Of a stretch of 64,000 bases of DNA, positions 11,690 to 21,508 are shown piece after piece. Below the pieces are notes generated by a model. The model had not been told where the DNA came from and made no database searches. It was given only the letters and a program-made list of their open reading frames with translations. How positions within the stretch are numbered: the stretch's first letter is position 1; each line of letters begins with the position of its first letter. A program made the position numbers and the translations under genes. The DNA is from JAFDBW01 sp963723355. GTDB taxonomy: Bacteria > Desulfobacterota > Desulfuromonadia > Desulfuromonadales > BM103. The DNA lies in the NCBI GenBank assembly GCA_963723355.1, contig CAVRQQ010000015.1, positions 36,270-100,269 of the forward strand, in the 5' to 3' direction.

Positions 11690-13294
11690 TCAACCTTTCC
11701 GGGACAGCGACAAACGTCCGATAATCATCGACCAGACCTGTTTGATCTCCCTGACCCCGAACACCCACAAACCTATGATATAGACCATTGATCCGGATAA
11801 AACCGCAGCACAAAGAACAACGAAGCGCATCAAGAACGGCCCGGCGGTCAACCAGTCTGCCTGGCCGAGGATCAGTGACACCACAATAGCCATAGAACAG
11901 AGTCCGGGGACAGTTCTCAGAGTGGTGATAAAAATTCCTGCAACATCCAGTTTACCGAGTCTCTTGGCAAGCAGTACCATGAGCACCAGGGCGTTGAAGA
12001 CCGAGGCGATCGTCAGGGCCAGGGCCAGTCCGGCATGACCCATAAACTGCATCAATAGCAAGCCGGAGACAACATTGACCAGCAGCGTCCAGCAAGAGAT
12101 GATCACCGGCGTGCGGGTATCTTTCATAGCATAAAAACACGGTACAGCAACGCGACTGAGACCCACGAACAGGAGTCCCGGAGCGTACCAGGCCAGGGCT
12201 ACAGCCGACTGCGAGACATCGAAAGCGGTAAAACTACCGCGCATAAAGAACAGGCTGTAGACAGCCTGGTTGCAGAGGACCAGGCCCACAGCTGCCGGAA
12301 TGGTAAACAGCATGATCAGAATCAGGGCGAAGTGCAACGACTCGCGGAAGCCATCCAGATCGTCAGACGAAGCCTGCCGGCTCATGGTCGGCAAAATCGC
12401 CTGGGCCAGCGAGACGACAAACACGCCCTGGGGAAACTCAAACAGCCTCTGACCATAGTAGAGCCAGGACACACTGCCTTCCTCCAGGAAAGAGGCCATC
12501 AGGCGTGTGACGACGACATTGATCTGGTAGATCGCCACACCGAGAATCCCGGGCAACATCAACTTCATGACACGGACTACCGCGCTGTGACGAAAGTTGA
12601 AATCCGGCCTCAGGTCGTACCCATGACGGTACAATACCGGGATCTGCATGGCAAACTGGATGATACCGCCGAGAAGAACGCCATATGCGAGTGCCGTCAC
12701 TGGTTCATCCAGCCTCGGCGCAAGAACCAGGGCAGAGCCGATCATCGCCAGATTCAGAAGCACCGGAGAAAGGGCCGGCAATAGAAAATGTCCGGACACA
12801 TTCAGCACACCGGCAAACAGTGCGACCAGGCTGACAAAAAAGATATAAGGGAACATCAACCGATTAAGCAGGTCGGTCAGAGCGAGCTTTCCGGCCGTTC
12901 CGGAGAAACCATAGCCAATCAGCTTGACCAACCAGGGTGACGACAAAATACCAAGTATCGTGACACATGTCAGAACCAGCAGAAGAAGCGTCCAGCAGAT
13001 ACGCACAACCCGGCGCGCCTCATCGGTCCCTTCGTGGTGAAGCACGTCGGTAAAGGTCGGTACAAACGCTGCCGTCAAAGAACCTTCAGCAAAGAATCTG
13101 CGCAGCAGGTTCGGGATGGTGAACGCAACAAAAAACGCGTCAGTGACCATTCCCGCTCCGAATATCGCGGCAACAACCATGTCACGGGCCAGACCGGCAA
13201 CCCTGCTGGCCATGGTCGCCAGAGTCAAAATACCTGTTGCCCTGGAGATATGCTTTTTCTCTTCGTTTGCTACAGACACGGCATCAACCACCAA
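11690..13294 (-). CDS. murJ: Lipid II flippase MurJ
   Basis: Integral membrane flippase of the MOP superfamily that moves lipid II across the inner membrane for peptidoglycan synthesis. About 525-534 residues with around 14 hydrophobic segments. The conserved beginning SRVAGLARDMVVAAIFGAG and the FFAEGSLTAAFVPTF segment are diagnostic. The start is uncertain: TTG at 13294, GTG at 13291 and GTG at 13276 all precede the conserved region without a clear ribosome-binding site. It is divergent from rpsT. Confidence 0.94.
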   Translation of the reverse strand: MVVDAVSVANEEKKHISRATGILTLATMASRVAGLARDMVVAAIFGAGMVTDAFFVAFTIPNLLRRFFAEGSLTAAFVPTFTDVLHHEGTDEARRVVRICWTLLLLVLTCVTILGILSSPWLVKLIGYGFSGTAGKLALTDLLNRLMFPYIFFVSLVALFAGVLNVSGHFLLPALSPVLLNLAMIGSALVLAPRLDEPVTALAYGVLLGGIIQFAMQIPVLYRHGYDLRPDFNFRHSAVVRVMKLMLPGILGVAIYQINVVVTRLMASFLEEGSVSWLYYGQRLFEFPQGVFVVSLAQAILPTMSRQASSDDLDGFRESLHFALILIMLFTIPAAVGLVLCNQAVYSLFFMRGSFTAFDVSQSAVALAWYAPGLLFVGLSRVAVPCFYAMKDTRTPVIISCWTLLVNVVSGLLLMQFMGHAGLALALTIASVFNALVLMVLLAKRLGKLDVAGIFITTLRTVPGLCSMAIVVSLILGQADWLTAGPFLMRFVVLCAAVLSGSMVYIIGLWVFGVREIKQVWSMIIGRLSLSRKG

Positions 13295-13386
13295 AACAAC
13301 GCATTATTTTCCATTAATCCCATACTTGATATTCATAACATGCTTAAATTAAACACTATTTTTTTATATATTGGAATCTTTTTATC

Positions 13387-13416
13387 TTGACTGTTGTGTC
13401 CTGCCAATGTTATAAA
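13387..13416 (+). promoter_or_regulatory. Sigma-70-type promoter of rpsT
   Basis: TTGACT (13387-13392) and TATAAA (13411-13416) are separated by 18 bases, about 50 bases upstream of the rpsT start. Confidence 0.6.
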
Positions 13417-13466
13417 ACTGACGCTTTCAAAATTAATCATACAGAGAACATGCCGGAGGAATAAAA

Positions 13467-13739
13467 GTGGCAAATCACAAATCAGCAGAGAAAAGACATC
13501 GTCAAAGCAAGATTCGCAACGCCCGGAACACTCATATTCGTTCCACCATGCGCAGTTACGTTAAAAAAGTTCGCATGGCAATTGCCGATGGCGACCTTGA
13601 CACGGCAAAAACCCTACTTGAAAAAGCCGTCCCCTACATTGACAAAGCGGCGACAAAGGGTGTGATTCACAAAGCGACAGCGAGCCGCAAGATCAGCCGT
13701 CTGACCAAACTGGTCAGCGGGACAGAAGCAGCAGACTGA
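13467..13739 (+). CDS. rpsT: 30S ribosomal protein S20
   Basis: A 90-residue, highly basic protein beginning MANHKSAEKRHRQS, the classic S20 opening, which binds 16S rRNA in the small subunit. It starts with GTG at 13467, with GGAGGA 7 bases upstream. It stands alone in plus orientation between divergent murJ and convergent holA, and ends 27 bases before a terminator. Confidence 0.97.
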   Translation: MANHKSAEKRHRQSKIRNARNTHIRSTMRSYVKKVRMAIADGDLDTAKTLLEKAVPYIDKAATKGVIHKATASRKISRLTKLVSGTEAAD

Positions 13740-13765
13740 TTTTCTCTCACCATTCTACGCAGCAC

Positions 13766-13797
13766 GGGGAGCGCTCCTGAAGGGCGTCTCCCCTTTT
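13766..13797 (+). terminator. Terminator of rpsT
   Basis: Hairpin GGGGAGCGC / GGCGTCTCCCC (one bulged T) followed by TTTTATTT, reaching the stop codon of the convergent holA. Confidence 0.8.
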
Positions 13798-14797
13798 ATT
13801 TGCGACTCATATCGGCAATCTCGAGAAGCAGTTGCTCCAACTGCATTCTTGGCTCTCCGCCGCTCGATTTCAACGCCAGGTCGGTTTCCAGGAAACGATT
13901 AAACACTTGCCTGTACTGCCGGTGGTCAAACCTGGTCGCCTGCTGCATCAACCCTTTCAGAAAATATGGGCTGGCTCCTACCCTGCGCGGCAATTCACTC
14001 TGCGGCACCTTCTGTGACACCAATTCACTGATTTTCCACATTTGCCTGAAATGACGGGTCATCATTGCAAGGATCATCAACGGAGCCTGGCCTTCAGCCA
14101 GCAGGCGATCGAGCAAGGTCAGCGCGGTTGAGCGGTCGCCCCGGCCCATCGCATCGGTCAGATCGAAAATACTCTCTATGCGCGTGTCCGAGACAATCGC
14201 TGCGACATCGGCTTCATCGGCAAGGTCGCGTTCACCGAGGTAGCCGACCAGCTTCTCCATTTCTCCCTGGACCTCGGCCAGGTTTGTTCCGACTCTTTTA
14301 CAGAACAGCTTCAACGCGCCCGCCGTCAAGGTCAGATTGCTGGACTTGGCCAGGTCACGCACAAAAGAAGGTAGCTGGTTCTCATAAATCTTCTTGAACT
14401 CGATCGATACACCATTCTTTTTGAATAATTGGAAAATCTTGCGCCGGGCGTCTATCTTTTCCGCGGTCAACAGCAGAACGGTTTCCGGAACAGGGTCCTC
14501 AACATAGTCCAGCAGGGTTTCCAGTTGTTCTGCCCTTGACTCGTGAATATTCTTGATCATCACGAGACGACGCTCGGCAAACACGGGGAAGGTCCTGGCC
14601 TGCTCAACAACGTCATTGGGGACAAAGTCCTTACCGTAGAACTGGGTCAGGTTGAAATCCCTGTTCTCCGGAGCAACGACGGCATCCCGGACAGCCAGCA
14701 TACCCTTCTCGACAAAAAAGGACTCCTGCCCATAAAGCAAAATCAGGCCGGGGATAGTTCCGGCCTGAAGGATATTTTGCAGTTCTTTTAGTGACAT
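13796..14797 (-). CDS. holA: DNA polymerase III subunit delta
   Basis: Clamp-loader subunit that opens the beta sliding clamp. The 333-residue length is normal, and the N-terminal PGLILLYGQESFFVEKG plus the central GDRSTALTLLDRLLAEGQAP match the HolA family. It is the last gene of a leuS-lptE-holA series, an arrangement common in proteobacteria. Confidence 0.93.
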   Translation of the reverse strand: MSLKELQNILQAGTIPGLILLYGQESFFVEKGMLAVRDAVVAPENRDFNLTQFYGKDFVPNDVVEQARTFPVFAERRLVMIKNIHESRAEQLETLLDYVEDPVPETVLLLTAEKIDARRKIFQLFKKNGVSIEFKKIYENQLPSFVRDLAKSSNLTLTAGALKLFCKRVGTNLAEVQGEMEKLVGYLGERDLADEADVAAIVSDTRIESIFDLTDAMGRGDRSTALTLLDRLLAEGQAPLMILAMMTRHFRQMWKISELVSQKVPQSELPRRVGASPYFLKGLMQQATRFDHRQYRQVFNRFLETDLALKSSGGEPRMQLEQLLLEIADMSRK

Positions 14798-14811
14798 TGT
14801 CAGCTGTGGTT

Positions 14812-15320
14812 TCAGAAGTTATTTAAAAGTTGCGCGCGGATATCCTCGGCAAGGCGCCTGGCAACCTGTCTCGCCGTCAGACGCTCCCCTTCCAGCTGCA
14901 GGTTCTTGTTAACCGCAGCACTGTAATCTTCACTGCGACGCATTTTTTCCTGCCACAGGACCTGGTCGTTACTGTTCTGCACCAACTTGACCGTTATACT
15001 CATGGTTGCCCGGTAATCAGTAATCCTGTCCGTAGAACTGTAGGAGATCGCATTACTGGTAAAGCTATCAACTAGTCCCGCCAATCAACACTTCCGCAGC
15101 ATCGGCATTTTCAGTCAGTTCAAAAAGCCTTGACCTGGAGAGTTCCTCAACCAGCGCATCGGTCATGTAATTATCCAGGTACGGCTGCTGCCGTAGTATT
15201 TTCAAACAGCTGGACATACACAACTCTCGCATCGCCACCGACCCAGGGGTCAGACGCTCCGGGCACATGATATCCACATCCTGAGACAAGCAGGACCAAC
15301 AGAATCAGCAGTATACGCAT
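14812..15320 (-). CDS. lptE: LPS-assembly lipoprotein LptE, frameshifted
   Basis: Outer-membrane lipoprotein that plugs and helps assemble the LptD LPS translocon. Three frames must be joined. The first has a lipoprotein signal (MRILLILLVLLVSGCGYHVP). The second has QPYLDNYMTDALVEELSRS, the family hallmark. The third has TSNAISYSSTDRITDYRATM to the end. Both shifts are +1, near 15183-15196 and 15071-15074. The joined length of about 168 residues is normal. GGTGAG precedes the ATG, and the gene sits between leuS and holA as expected, so this is probably an intact gene with sequence errors. Confidence 0.85.
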
Positions 15321-15324
15321 TTTC

Positions 15325-17886
15325 TCACCCTATGACCACATTGACCAGCCGGCCAGGAACGACAATGACCTTGCGAACGTTCTTCCCCTCGATAAAACGG
15401 GCGACATTCGCATCCGCCAGGGCTGCGGCTTCAATCGCACCCTTGTCTGCATCTGCAGGCACAGTCACCTTGCCACGTACTTTGCCATTAACCTGAACAA
15501 CAATCAACAGGGTCTCTGCGGCCAGAGCATTTTCATCCCAGACCAGCCAGCGGCTTTTTTCGAGAGAATCATCATAACCCAGATTCTGCCACAATTCTTC
15601 AGCTATATGCGGAACGAATGGCGAAAGGAGACGGACGACTGACTCGACCGCCTCACGCATGACTTCCGGTGCTGATTGCTTGTCGGGGAATGCAGAAATA
15701 CTGTTAACCAGCTCCATAACCGCGGCAATCGCCGTGTTGAAATGAAAGCTGCCGTCGATATCTTCCGTGACCTTCTTGATCGTGCGATGCACCTGGCGAC
15801 GGAGCTCACGGGCTGCTGGCTGCAGTTGTTCCACGTTGACCTGATCGGCATCTTTAATAATTGACAGGTTCTCGTAAACCAGTCGCCAAACCCGGTTAAG
15901 AAAGCGGAAGCAGCCTTCCACGCCCTGTTCATTCCATTCAAGGTCTTTTTCCGGAGGTGAAGCGAACAGGGTAAAGAGGCGCGCCGTGTCAGCACCAAAG
16001 CGGTTGATCAGGCCATCCGGATCAATAACATTCTTCTTCGACTTACTCATCTTCTCGTTACGACCGGAGACAACAGCATTCTGGCAACGGCTGCAGAGGC
16101 CGTTATCAATCTCTTCCGGGTAAAGCCAGCCATGTTTCGGACAGGACTTGGTCTCCATGCAGACCATCCCCTGGGTCAACAAGTTCGCAAAAGGTTCATC
16201 GAGAGCCACCATACCCAGATCACGCATGATTTTCGTCCAGAACCTGGCGTAAAGCAGATGCATGACAGCATGCTCGACACCACCGATATACTGATCAACA
16301 GGCAGCCAGTATTTAACAGCTTCGCGGTCAACAGGCGCCAGATTATATTTCGGGCTGGCATAACGCATGAAATACCAGGAGCTTTCGACGAAAGTGTCAA
16401 AGGTATCGGTCTCGCGTCGTGCTGCCTTATCGCATTTCGGGCAGAGGGTATTGACAAAGGACTCGAGCCCGGCCAGAGGGCTCCCCCCTTCACCGCTGAA
16501 TTCGATGTCAGTAGGCAGTTCAACCGGCAGGTCCTGCTCGGGCACTGGAACTGCGCCACAATCATCGCAGTAGATCACCGGAATCGGTGTTCCCCAATAA
16601 CGCTGCCTGGAAACCAGCCAGTCCCGGATCCGGTAGTTGATCGAGCTTTCACCGACTCCTCTGTTTTCGAGGAATTCTGTAACCTTGGTTTTTCCCGTCT
16701 CGTTATCCAGGCCATCGAATACCCCGGAATTGACCATCCGCCCCGGACCGACCCAGGCTTCGGTCAAACTTGCAGCCTCCAGGGTATCCCCTTCAGGCTG
16801 GATGACCACCTGGACAGGCAGCTCATATTTACGGGCAAACTCGAAATCACGCTGGTCATGCGCCGGGACCGCCATGACAGCACCGGTCCCGTAGCCCATG
16901 AGAACAAAATTTCCCAGGAAGACCGGGATCTTTGCCCCGTTGACGGGGTTGATGCAATAGGAGCCGGTAAAAACCCCTTCTTTTTCGTAATCATCGCTGG
17001 TGCGTTGGGCATGATCGACAGACTGGACCTTGCTGATGAACGCTTCCACTTCAGGCAAACGGTCAGAGGTCGTCAGGGATTTTGCCAATGGGTGTTCCGG
17101 TGCCAGGCTCATGAAGGTTGCACCGAACAGGGTATCAGGACGGGTAGTGAAAACCCGGATCTTTTCCTTTCCACCGGCCACAGAAAAGTCAATTTCGCAA
17201 CCGGTACTCCTGCCGATCCAGTTGCGCTGCATGGTCAGGACAGATTCCGGCCAGCCGGGCATCTCATCTGTCTGGGCGAGGAGCTCTTCAGCATACTGCG
17301 TGATCTTGAAAAACCACTGGTCGAGTTCTTTCTGCACGACCTTGTTATCACAACGCCAGCAGCATTCTTCCTCGACCTGCTCGTTGGCCAGGACCGTCTC
17401 ACATTCAGGGCACCAGTTGACGGCAGCGCTCTTCTTGTAGGCCAGGCCCTTCTCCAGCATCTTCAGAAAGATCAACTGCTCCCAGCGATAATAATCGGCA
17501 TCGCAGGTAGCCAACTCCCTGTCCCAGTCGTAGGAAAGGCCCATACGCTTGAGCTGGGTGCGCATATTCGCAATATTTTCGCGGGTCCAGACCGCAGGGT
17601 GCGTGCCATGCTGGATCGCCGCATTCTCGGCCGGCATGCCGAAGGCGTCCCATCCCATCGGATGCAGGACATTGAATCCCTGCAGGCGCTTGAAACGGGC
17701 GACAACATCGCCTATCGAGTAATTCCGGACATGCCCCATGTGAATCCGCCCTGACGGGTAAGGAAACATCTCCAGCAAATAATATTTGGGTTTGTCATGA
17801 TCCTCTGAGACCTTCCAGGGCTGGCTGGACGACCAGCGTTCCTGCCAGACCTTTTCGATTTCCAGAGGGTTATAACGTTCCTGCAT
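15325..17886 (-). CDS. leuS: Leucyl-tRNA synthetase
   Basis: Class I synthetase charging tRNA-Leu. 853 residues with the HMGH form of the HIGH motif in FPYPSGRIHMGHVRNY, the KMSKSKKN motif, and the CP1 editing domain between them (the threonine-rich editing signature is visible as TTRPDTLFGATF). GGAGG lies 5 bases before the ATG. It is followed 4 bases later by lptE. A long open frame on the opposite strand (about 540 codons) is only an antisense shadow. Confidence 0.97.
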   Translation of the reverse strand: MQERYNPLEIEKVWQERWSSSQPWKVSEDHDKPKYYLLEMFPYPSGRIHMGHVRNYSIGDVVARFKRLQGFNVLHPMGWDAFGMPAENAAIQHGTHPAVWTRENIANMRTQLKRMGLSYDWDRELATCDADYYRWEQLIFLKMLEKGLAYKKSAAVNWCPECETVLANEQVEEECCWRCDNKVVQKELDQWFFKITQYAEELLAQTDEMPGWPESVLTMQRNWIGRSTGCEIDFSVAGGKEKIRVFTTRPDTLFGATFMSLAPEHPLAKSLTTSDRLPEVEAFISKVQSVDHAQRTSDDYEKEGVFTGSYCINPVNGAKIPVFLGNFVLMGYGTGAVMAVPAHDQRDFEFARKYELPVQVVIQPEGDTLEAASLTEAWVGPGRMVNSGVFDGLDNETGKTKVTEFLENRGVGESSINYRIRDWLVSRQRYWGTPIPVIYCDDCGAVPVPEQDLPVELPTDIEFSGEGGSPLAGLESFVNTLCPKCDKAARRETDTFDTFVESSWYFMRYASPKYNLAPVDREAVKYWLPVDQYIGGVEHAVMHLLYARFWTKIMRDLGMVALDEPFANLLTQGMVCMETKSCPKHGWLYPEEIDNGLCSRCQNAVVSGRNEKMSKSKKNVIDPDGLINRFGADTARLFTLFASPPEKDLEWNEQGVEGCFRFLNRVWRLVYENLSIIKDADQVNVEQLQPAARELRRQVHRTIKKVTEDIDGSFHFNTAIAAVMELVNSISAFPDKQSAPEVMREAVESVVRLLSPFVPHIAEELWQNLGYDDSLEKSRWLVWDENALAAETLLIVVQVNGKVRGKVTVPADADKGAIEAAALADANVARFIEGKNVRKVIVVPGRLVNVVIG

Positions 17887-17920
17887 AGATCCTCCAAAGG
17901 GACATTACATCCTGAAACAT

Positions 17921-17941
17921 GAAAACCGGCATAAGCCGGTT
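17921..17941 (-). terminator. Weak terminator downstream of infA
   Basis: A 7-bp stem (AACCGGC / GCCGGTT) with a 4-base loop. The U-rich tail is short (TTTTC overlapping the stem), so it may only attenuate read-through into leuS. Confidence 0.4.
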
Positions 17942-18001
17942 ATCTCACGTGCAGGACAGCGGCAGGCCATCGCACGACTGCAAAGGCCGCCTGTAACCTG
18001 T

Positions 18002-18220
18002 TTACTTGGCGCGATACGTAATACGGCCGCGGCTGAGATCGTACGGCGACAGTTCCACAGTGACCCGGTCACCAGGAAGAATCCGGATATAATATTTACG
18101 CATCTTGCCGGAGATGTGTGCCAGGACAACGTGTCCGTTGTCGAGCTCAACCTTGAACATGGCATTGGGCAAAGGTTCTATAACGCTGCCTTCAACTTCA
18201 ATTGCTTCTTCTTTAGACAA
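18002..18220 (-). CDS. infA: Translation initiation factor IF-1
   Basis: A 72-residue OB-fold protein (MSKEEAIEVEGSVIEPLPNA; GDRVTVELSPYDLSRGRI) that occupies the ribosomal A site during initiation. It starts with TTG at 18220, with GGGAGG about 5 bases upstream. It lies 30 bases downstream of the last chemotaxis gene, so it may be read as the tail of that transcript. Confidence 0.96.
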   Translation of the reverse strand: MSKEEAIEVEGSVIEPLPNAMFKVELDNGHVVLAHISGKMRKYYIRILPGDRVTVELSPYDLSRGRITYRAK

Positions 18221-18250
18221 TCTCGCCTCCCGCTTTACGCTGGCTTTAAA

Positions 18251-18625
18251 TCAAACATTCATTAATTTTTTAACTGTCTCCAGTATCTGCATGGTCTGGA
18301 TCGGTTTGGTGATATATTCGTTGGCCCCCAGGGCAAGAGCCCGCTCACGATCTTCGGTTGCCCCTTCGGTGGTAATTATGATAATCGGTGTTTCCTTGTA
18401 GTTGGGATCGTTGCGCACCATGCTTACCAGTTTCAGCCCGTCCATGATCGGCATGTTTATGTCAGTAAGGATCAGGTCAAACTTGTCAGCGCTGAGTTTT
18501 TTCAAACCGTCCACGCCATCATTGGCTTCAACAATCTGGAAGCCGCGAATCCGCTTCAGGGCAAAAACAATCAACTGTCGCATGGTGGGTGAGTCTTCAA
18601 CAACAAGAACCTTATAACCAGTCAT
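18251..18625 (-). CDS. CheY-like single-domain response regulator
   Basis: A 124-residue receiver domain with the acidic pair VEDS, phosphoryl-acceptor DINMP (LILTDINMPIMDG), the switch residue in IITTEG and the conserved lysine in ITKPI. No output domain. The motif set matches chemotaxis CheY proteins. It is the last gene of the chemotaxis cluster, 16 bases after the GAF-protein gene. Confidence 0.9.
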   Translation of the reverse strand: MTGYKVLVVEDSPTMRQLIVFALKRIRGFQIVEANDGVDGLKKLSADKFDLILTDINMPIMDGLKLVSMVRNDPNYKETPIIIITTEGATEDRERALALGANEYITKPIQTMQILETVKKLMNV

Positions 18626-18641
18626 GAAATCTCTCCCCGTT

Positions 18642-19472
18642 TTACTTGGTCAACAAGTCGATAAAGCCCTGGATGGTCGACAGCTTGCGCTCTGAATCGG
18701 AGTAGAGCCGTGACGAGAAAACCGCCGTAGCTGCGTGGCCGGCCAGCAGGGTGAAAAGTTCGTAGTCAACATTGTTAAATTGATCTTTCTGAACCAGGAG
18801 CTTGTAGATCGCGATCACACCGATAACGTGTTCCTTGATTTTAAGAGGGATGCAAACGATCGGCTTTTCAAAATCACGCTGGTAACCTTCCATCGAATCG
18901 ATGAAGTAGTTTTCGCCGGTCTTGACCGATTCACCGATAATCCCTTTACCAACGGCTATCGAAGGCATTTCGGAGGTTTCCAGGCCTTCACTGGCAACCG
19001 GTTCAAGTTGATTGGTTTTTTCATCAAGCAGCAAGACGCCGAATTCTTCTGCACCAATCAGGTTGATTATGATTTCCAGGATGATCTGGAGGACCTCTTT
19101 AAAGTCCAAGGTCGAGTGCAGCTGGTAGGATGCTATATAGAGATTGGCGAGCATATTGTTTTCTTCTTCAATCTCAATGTAGCGGTTCGCAAAGTTCTGG
19201 TTTTCCTCTTCAACCGTTTTGATCCGGCCAAGGATCTCTTCCTTTTCCAGTTCCAGCGATTCAATCTTTCTCATCAATTCAACGGTATCGACTGATTCGG
19301 AGGAAACCTCCTGGCCCTTGTCCTTGAGAGACTCTTCAAGCTTAACGATGCGAAACCTGAGTCGCTCGTTCTCCTTGAGCAGGTCCTGAGTGAACTCAGC
19401 CCCCTTTTTGAACATCTGCAGAAAATCGTCTGCACGCGAGGCAGTATCTTTTTCTTCGTCACTATGACTCAT
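18642..19472 (-). CDS. GAF-domain protein with N-terminal coiled coil
   Basis: A 276-residue protein. Residues about 25-110 are a Glu/Lys/Leu-rich heptad-like coiled coil (LLKENERLRFRIVKLEE). Residues about 120-265 form a GAF domain (LDFKEVLQIILEIIINLIGAE ending LAGHAATAVFSSRLY). There is no kinase, cyclase or HTH output. Its place between cheR-cheB and cheY suggests a sensory or scaffold role in the chemotaxis-like pathway; the ligand is unknown. No membrane segment, so cytoplasmic. Confidence 0.8.
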   Translation of the reverse strand: MSHSDEEKDTASRADDFLQMFKKGAEFTQDLLKENERLRFRIVKLEESLKDKGQEVSSESVDTVELMRKIESLELEKEEILGRIKTVEEENQNFANRYIEIEEENNMLANLYIASYQLHSTLDFKEVLQIILEIIINLIGAEEFGVLLLDEKTNQLEPVASEGLETSEMPSIAVGKGIIGESVKTGENYFIDSMEGYQRDFEKPIVCIPLKIKEHVIGVIAIYKLLVQKDQFNNVDYELFTLLAGHAATAVFSSRLYSDSERKLSTIQGFIDLLTK

Positions 19473-19544
19473 ACCCTGCTCCTCGTTAATTATTCACAGT
19501 CAAAACCTGCAAATGATAACAATCCTGCGGAAAAATATCCAGCG

Positions 19545-21500
19545 TTAATACCCGCAATCATGCAGGATTTCCTTGCAGACCAACGGCAACGGCACAATCA
19601 GGTCTACCAGTCCGGTCGCAATGGCTTCCTTGGGCATGCCGAAAACGACGCAGCTTTCCTCGGCCTCGGCAAAAACCCTGCCACCGGCAGACTTGATTGC
19701 ACGAGTTCCCATGGCTCCGTCATTACCCATTCCGGTCAGGACAACACCGAGGACCCGATCGCCGAACACGGCTGCAGAGCTGGAAAAAAGTATATCCACT
19801 GAAGGCAAATAACGCTGGTGGCCCTTCGGTTCAGAAACCTTGGCGACGATCTCGTCGCCATTCGGGAAAAACTCCAGGTTTTTACCGCCGGGTGCAATCA
19901 GAACCTGTCCAGGTTTTACCAGATCGCCATTTTCCGCTTCGCGAATGGTCAGCGCAGAAAAACGGTTAAGCCTTTCGGCAAAAGCCCGGGTGAAATCCGG
20001 GGGCATATGCTGGGCGACAGCAAAGGCAACCGGAAGCTCTTCCTGAATGGCAGAAAAAATATTCTGCAACGCCGGAGGGCCACCGGTTGAGGAGCCGATC
20101 ACCACCATGCGATAGCCGGAACTGGCAGTTTTGGACGCATTCTTTTTCCTGGAAGCCGGCTTTACGACCAGTTTTTGTGCCCGGGCGGCATTATCTGCCC
20201 TGGCCATGACATTTTTCAGATTGGCGGACGTTACCTCACGGACTTTGCCGAGAAGTTCTTCACGGATATCCATTAAAACCGGCGAGACACTGGAAGACGG
20301 TTTCGGCACAAATTCAACAGCACCCAGATCAAGAGCCTTGAATACATTCTCATCATCAGCTCGGGAAGACACAACGATGATCGGCGTCGGCTGTTTCTGC
20401 ATGACGATGCGCAGGAGAGTGAAGCCGTCCATGCGCGGCATTTCGAGATCAAGAGTAATCAGGTCCGGGCGCAAATCGATCAGCTTACGCAGGCCCTCCT
20501 CGCCGTCGCACGCGTAACCGACGACCTCGACATTGGGCAATGATTCGAGCATCTTGACAATTGTGCGACGGTTGAAAGCTGAATCATCAACCACCAGAAC
20601 CCTGACCCGGCCCGGATTCATAGCAGGCCCCCTGATAATGAACTGGTTGACCAGGGGTTTCTGGTACACCATATCGTGCTGGAAATGTCTGAGTTGGAAA
20701 GAGGTGCTGAGGTTGATCAGTGATTCGGAATGTCCAAGCAGCAGAAATCCTTCAGGGTTCAGCCTCTGAAAGAAACTTTCTATGGCTTTCTTTTTTCCGG
20801 CCTGGTCGAAATAGATTATTACGTTGCGACAGAAGATCACATCCATCTTGCCCAACAGGGCGATGCGGGCACTGTCAAACAGGTTGAGATGACTGATCGA
20901 CACAAGATTGCGGACTTCATCATTGACGCGATATTTTTCCTCGTGTTTGGTGAAAAACCGACGTTTCTGTATATCGTCGGTACTTCTGAACGAGGCGTTG
21001 CCATACAGCCCTTCACGCGCCATGTGCAGCACCCTTTGGCTGATGTCTGTGCCAATCACTTCCACCTTCCAGGAACTCAACCACGGCTGATCGAGCAACA
21101 ACATGGCAATGGTATAAGGCTCTTCTCCAGACGAACAGCCGGCACTCCATATTCGCAGCGTCCGCTTACCTTCTTTCTCTTTGTATTTCCGTATTTCCGG
21201 CAGGATGTCCTCGACGAAAGTGCGCAGCTGAAAGTCTTCCCGGAAAAAATACGTTTCATTGGTTGTCAGCTGGTCGATGATCTCTGACAACTCCTGATCT
21301 TTATTCTGGTTATAACGCAAAAAATAATAGTAATCCTTGAAGTTTTTCAGTTTATGCTGATGGAGGCGCTTGCCCAGGCGCTTTTCGAGCAGATACTTGG
21401 AATCCTCGGTGAAATTCAACCCGCAATGTTGATATACGAAATCCCGCAACAGGCGAAATTCATCCGGATCCATTTTTATGTCAGGGGCAGCAAATAACAT
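19545..21500 (-). CDS. CheR methyltransferase - CheB methylesterase in one frame
   Basis: 651 residues carrying two complete chemotaxis adaptation enzymes. Residues about 10-280 are CheR (SAM motif IWSAGCSSGEEPYTIAM, FCRNVIIYF, LLGHSESL), which methylates receptor glutamates. Residues 294-651 are CheB: receiver domain (VVDDS, LDLEMPRMDG) then the esterase domain (catalytic GSSTGGPP, QHMP, GMGNDGA). The CheB part has its own ATG at 20621 with GGGGG about 8 bases upstream, and a +1 frame of CheR would stop in ATGA right there. The fusion may therefore be real, or two coupled genes joined by an indel, which are frequent in this window. Confidence 0.88.
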   Translation of the reverse strand: MLFAAPDIKMDPDEFRLLRDFVYQHCGLNFTEDSKYLLEKRLGKRLHQHKLKNFKDYYYFLRYNQNKDQELSEIIDQLTTNETYFFREDFQLRTFVEDILPEIRKYKEKEGKRTLRIWSAGCSSGEEPYTIAMLLLDQPWLSSWKVEVIGTDISQRVLHMAREGLYGNASFRSTDDIQKRRFFTKHEEKYRVNDEVRNLVSISHLNLFDSARIALLGKMDVIFCRNVIIYFDQAGKKKAIESFFQRLNPEGFLLLGHSESLINLSTSFQLRHFQHDMVYQKPLVNQFIIRGPAMNPGRVRVLVVDDSAFNRRTIVKMLESLPNVEVVGYACDGEEGLRKLIDLRPDLITLDLEMPRMDGFTLLRIVMQKQPTPIIVVSSRADDENVFKALDLGAVEFVPKPSSSVSPVLMDIREELLGKVREVTSANLKNVMARADNAARAQKLVVKPASRKKNASKTASSGYRMVVIGSSTGGPPALQNIFSAIQEELPVAFAVAQHMPPDFTRAFAERLNRFSALTIREAENGDLVKPGQVLIAPGGKNLEFFPNGDEIVAKVSEPKGHQRYLPSVDILFSSSAAVFGDRVLGVVLTGMGNDGAMGTRAIKSAGGRVFAEAEESCVVFGMPKEAIATGLVDLIVPLPLVCKEILHDCGY

Positions 21501-21508
21501 TTATGACA

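Noticed and set aside
16132..17754. A 540-codon open frame on the plus strand.
   Set aside because: Exactly antisense to leuS; its composition reflects codon bias of the real gene. The same applies to a 445-codon frame antisense to maeB (1768-3105).
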